Below are positions 6,745 through 7,607 of a stretch of 7,607 bases of DNA, piece by piece. The notes beneath the pieces were generated by a model that was given only the letters and a program-made list of their open reading frames with translations, did not search any database and was not told the DNA's origin. The position numbers were made by a program, and so were the translations under genes. Positions within the stretch are counted from its first letter, which is position 1. Every line of letters begins with the position of its first letter. The DNA comes from Hyphomicrobiales bacterium (GTDB taxonomy: Bacteria > Pseudomonadota > Alphaproteobacteria > Rhizobiales > Beijerinckiaceae). The stretch covers positions 1-7,607 of the forward strand of contig JANYDZ010000383.1 of the NCBI GenBank assembly GCA_025363375.1, written 5' to 3'.

Positions 6745-6783
6745 GCCCAAGCCTGTCGCCCAAGCCTGTTGTCCAAGCCTGGA
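6745..6783. repeat. Three tandem copies of a 13-bp repeat before the DUF1772-type gene
   Basis: The core CCAAGCCTG recurs with an exact 13-base period at 6747, 6760 and 6773. The units are 6745-6757, 6758-6770 and 6771-6783. The first two are identical except for the last base, and the third differs at its second base and at its last two. The third copy runs into GGAG (6781-6784), the ribosome site of the next gene, so copy-number change would alter the leader but not the coding region. Confidence 0.75.
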
Positions 6784-6792
6784 GATCGCAAC

Positions 6793-7221
6793 ATGTTGAC
6801 CGGACAATTGGCGCTTGTCGCCGCCGCCGCGTTCACAGGCGCCGCCCTCTACATCAATATCGCCGAACACCCGGCGCGCCTCGGTCTGGACGACCGGGCG
6901 CTGCTGCAACAATGGAAGCCGAGTTACGCGCACGGCTATGCGATGCAGGCATCGCTCGTCATTGTCGGAACGCTCCTGGCTGTCGCGGCGTTTTTTGTCC
7001 AGCACGACTGGCGCTGGCTTCTCGGAGCGGCCATATTTTTCGCCAACTGGCCCTACACCCTGCTCGGCATCATGCCGACCAATCACAAGCTCAAGGCGAT
7101 TCCTCTGGAAGAAGCCGGTCCACAGTCACGCGCCATGCTCGTGAAATGGGGATATTTGCACGCGGCGCGCAGCGCGCTTGGCGCCGTTGCGACGCTGATC
7201 TTCCTTTGGTGTTTGCTGTGA
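6793..7221 (+). CDS. DUF1772-type small membrane protein
   Basis: The 142-residue product has four hydrophobic segments, at about 3-22, 50-69, 74-93 and 122-141, and looks like an integral membrane protein. The pattern fits the DUF1772 family (anthrone oxygenase-like): an early E-H-P after the first helix (25-27), NWPYTLLGIMPTNHKL in and after the third helix (85-100), and a late W-G-x-L-H (119-123) before the last helix. A few DUF1772 relatives are linked to polyketide anthrone oxidation, but most bacterial members have no known function and nothing here suggests a substrate. ATG 6793 is chosen because GGAG at 6781-6784 lies eight bases upstream and it begins just before the first helix; an upstream in-frame ATG at 6706 lies in the loop of the hairpin and would translate the repeats. 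It is probably transcribed separately from the protease gene. Confidence 0.8.
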   Translation: MLTGQLALVAAAAFTGAALYINIAEHPARLGLDDRALLQQWKPSYAHGYAMQASLVIVGTLLAVAAFFVQHDWRWLLGAAIFFANWPYTLLGIMPTNHKLKAIPLEEAGPQSRAMLVKWGYLHAARSALGAVATLIFLWCLL

Positions 7222-7222
7222 T

Positions 7223-7239
7223 GTTGCGAGGGTCGCAAC
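7223..7239 (+). terminator. Hairpin directly after the DUF1772-type gene
   Basis: GTTGCGA (7223-7229) and TCGCAAC (7233-7239) form a perfect 7-bp stem with a GGG loop, starting two bases after the stop codon. Position argues for a 3'-end structure. A T-run is missing, so an intrinsic terminator is only possible, not shown. Confidence 0.45.
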
Positions 7240-7279
7240 GCGGGCAACGCCGCAAACGGGCAGGATGCGCCGAACAGGA

Positions 7280-7310
7280 TTGGCGCGCCGCCGCACGGCG
7301 GAGGCGCCAA
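7280..7310. repeat. Long imperfect GC-rich inverted repeat
   Basis: TTGGCGC (7280-7286) pairs with GCGCCAA (7304-7310). Inside it CCGCCG (7288-7293) pairs with CGGCGG (7296-7301). A small internal loop of one against two bases separates the arms. This gives about 12-13 base pairs in 31 bases. No T-run follows on either strand, so its role is open: RNA 3' structure, a repeat-family element of the genome, or a protein site. Confidence 0.5.
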
Positions 7311-7591
7311 ACCGTTCCAGCGAGATCGGCGGATTGTTGAACACCGCGCGTTTTGATGATCGACGCGACGGCGTTGCAAGTAGCCGCCACGGAAAGGCTC
7401 CCCGCGAGCGCTCATTTTTGCGATGCGTCAGAAGTATAACCGCGCGCCGCGCTTCATTCCTTTGGAACGCAAGACTTATGAGAATTTTTGTGGAGCGTGA
7501 TCCGTGAATGGGTTTCACTTCTCGAAAGATATGTCTGAAAGTTGAGCGCCGAACCCTCGAATTACCCACGGTCAATCAGAAGGTCCGAACT

Positions 7592-7606
7592 GGCCCCGGA
7601 GGGGCC
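7592..7606. terminator. Inverted repeat at the window edge
   Basis: GGCCCC (7592-7597) and GGGGCC (7601-7606) form a 6-bp stem around GGA, one base before the window ends. It could be a terminator for either strand, but the following bases are not visible, so a T-run cannot be checked. Confidence 0.3.
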
Positions 7607-7607
7607 C

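Larger units (their letters stand above)
7222..7607. other. 386-base region without a supported gene
   Basis: No open frame on either strand here has a family motif, a good ribosome site and sensible composition; the candidates are Arg-rich and overlap the preceding gene antisense or lack a start signal. The stretch holds three GC-rich inverted repeats, listed separately. It becomes more A/T-rich from about 7413 on, which would fit a promoter region for a gene beyond the window. TATAAC at 7435-7440 resembles a -10 element, but no matching -35 stands at normal spacing. No tRNA or rRNA pattern was seen. Confidence 0.5.

Noticed and set aside
5939..6763. Open frame of 274 codons on the - strand opposite the Do protease gene
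   Set aside because: Shadow of the protease gene. The Asp/Leu/Ala/Arg-rich product has no recognisable features.
7397..7419. Short hairpin followed by TTTTT, terminator-like
   Set aside because: The stem is only four base pairs and the T-run begins five bases after it, too weak for an intrinsic terminator.
7478..7507. Nine-codon open frame starting ATGAGAATT, possible leader peptide
   Set aside because: No Shine-Dalgarno at proper spacing, no run of regulatory codons and no attenuator structure tied to it.
7126..7575. Open frame of 149 codons on the - strand in the tail
   Set aside because: Very Arg-rich, overlaps the DUF1772-type gene antisense at its end, no family motif and no clear ribosome site. 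A real small gene cannot be fully excluded.

Overview
The window looks like ordinary chromosomal DNA from a GC-rich alphaproteobacterium, most likely of the Hyphomicrobiales (Rhizobiales). The reasons are the strong G/C third-position bias, the gene order thyA ... folA-hflK-hflC-Do protease, which I recall from that order, and the style of the Do protease and the DUF1772-type protein. Genus and family cannot be fixed from this sequence alone. All recognised genes lie on the + strand; the long open frames on the - strand are antisense shadows.

Layout. Positions 1-264 hold the 3' end of a CPBP-family intramembrane protease gene, cut by the window edge. Positions 342-1136 hold thyA, a complete 264-residue thymidylate synthase. 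A short GC hairpin follows, then an FkbM-type SAM-dependent methyltransferase (1333-2229, start uncertain). Next come folA (dihydrofolate reductase, GTG start, 2352-2906), hflK (2955-4115) and hflC (4112-5014), the last two overlapping by ATGA. A 126-base gap containing a striking A/T-rich double palindrome precedes a periplasmic Do/DegP-type serine protease (5141-6682). A strong hairpin and three 13-bp tandem repeats separate it from a small four-helix membrane protein of the DUF1772 type (6793-7221). The last 386 bases hold no convincing gene but several GC-rich inverted repeats.

How the genes work together. ThyA makes dTMP and leaves dihydrofolate, which FolA reduces, so the two form one cycle even though the methyltransferase gene sits between them. 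HflK and HflC form the membrane SPFH complex that surrounds and modulates FtsH. The Do protease handles misfolded proteins in the periplasm, so the second half of the window is an envelope quality-control block.

No undescribed multi-gene system was found. The best leads are the double palindrome before the Do protease gene, the 13-bp tandem repeats touching the ribosome binding site of the DUF1772-type gene, the FkbM gene lying between the two thymidylate-cycle genes, and the hairpin-rich gene-free tail.
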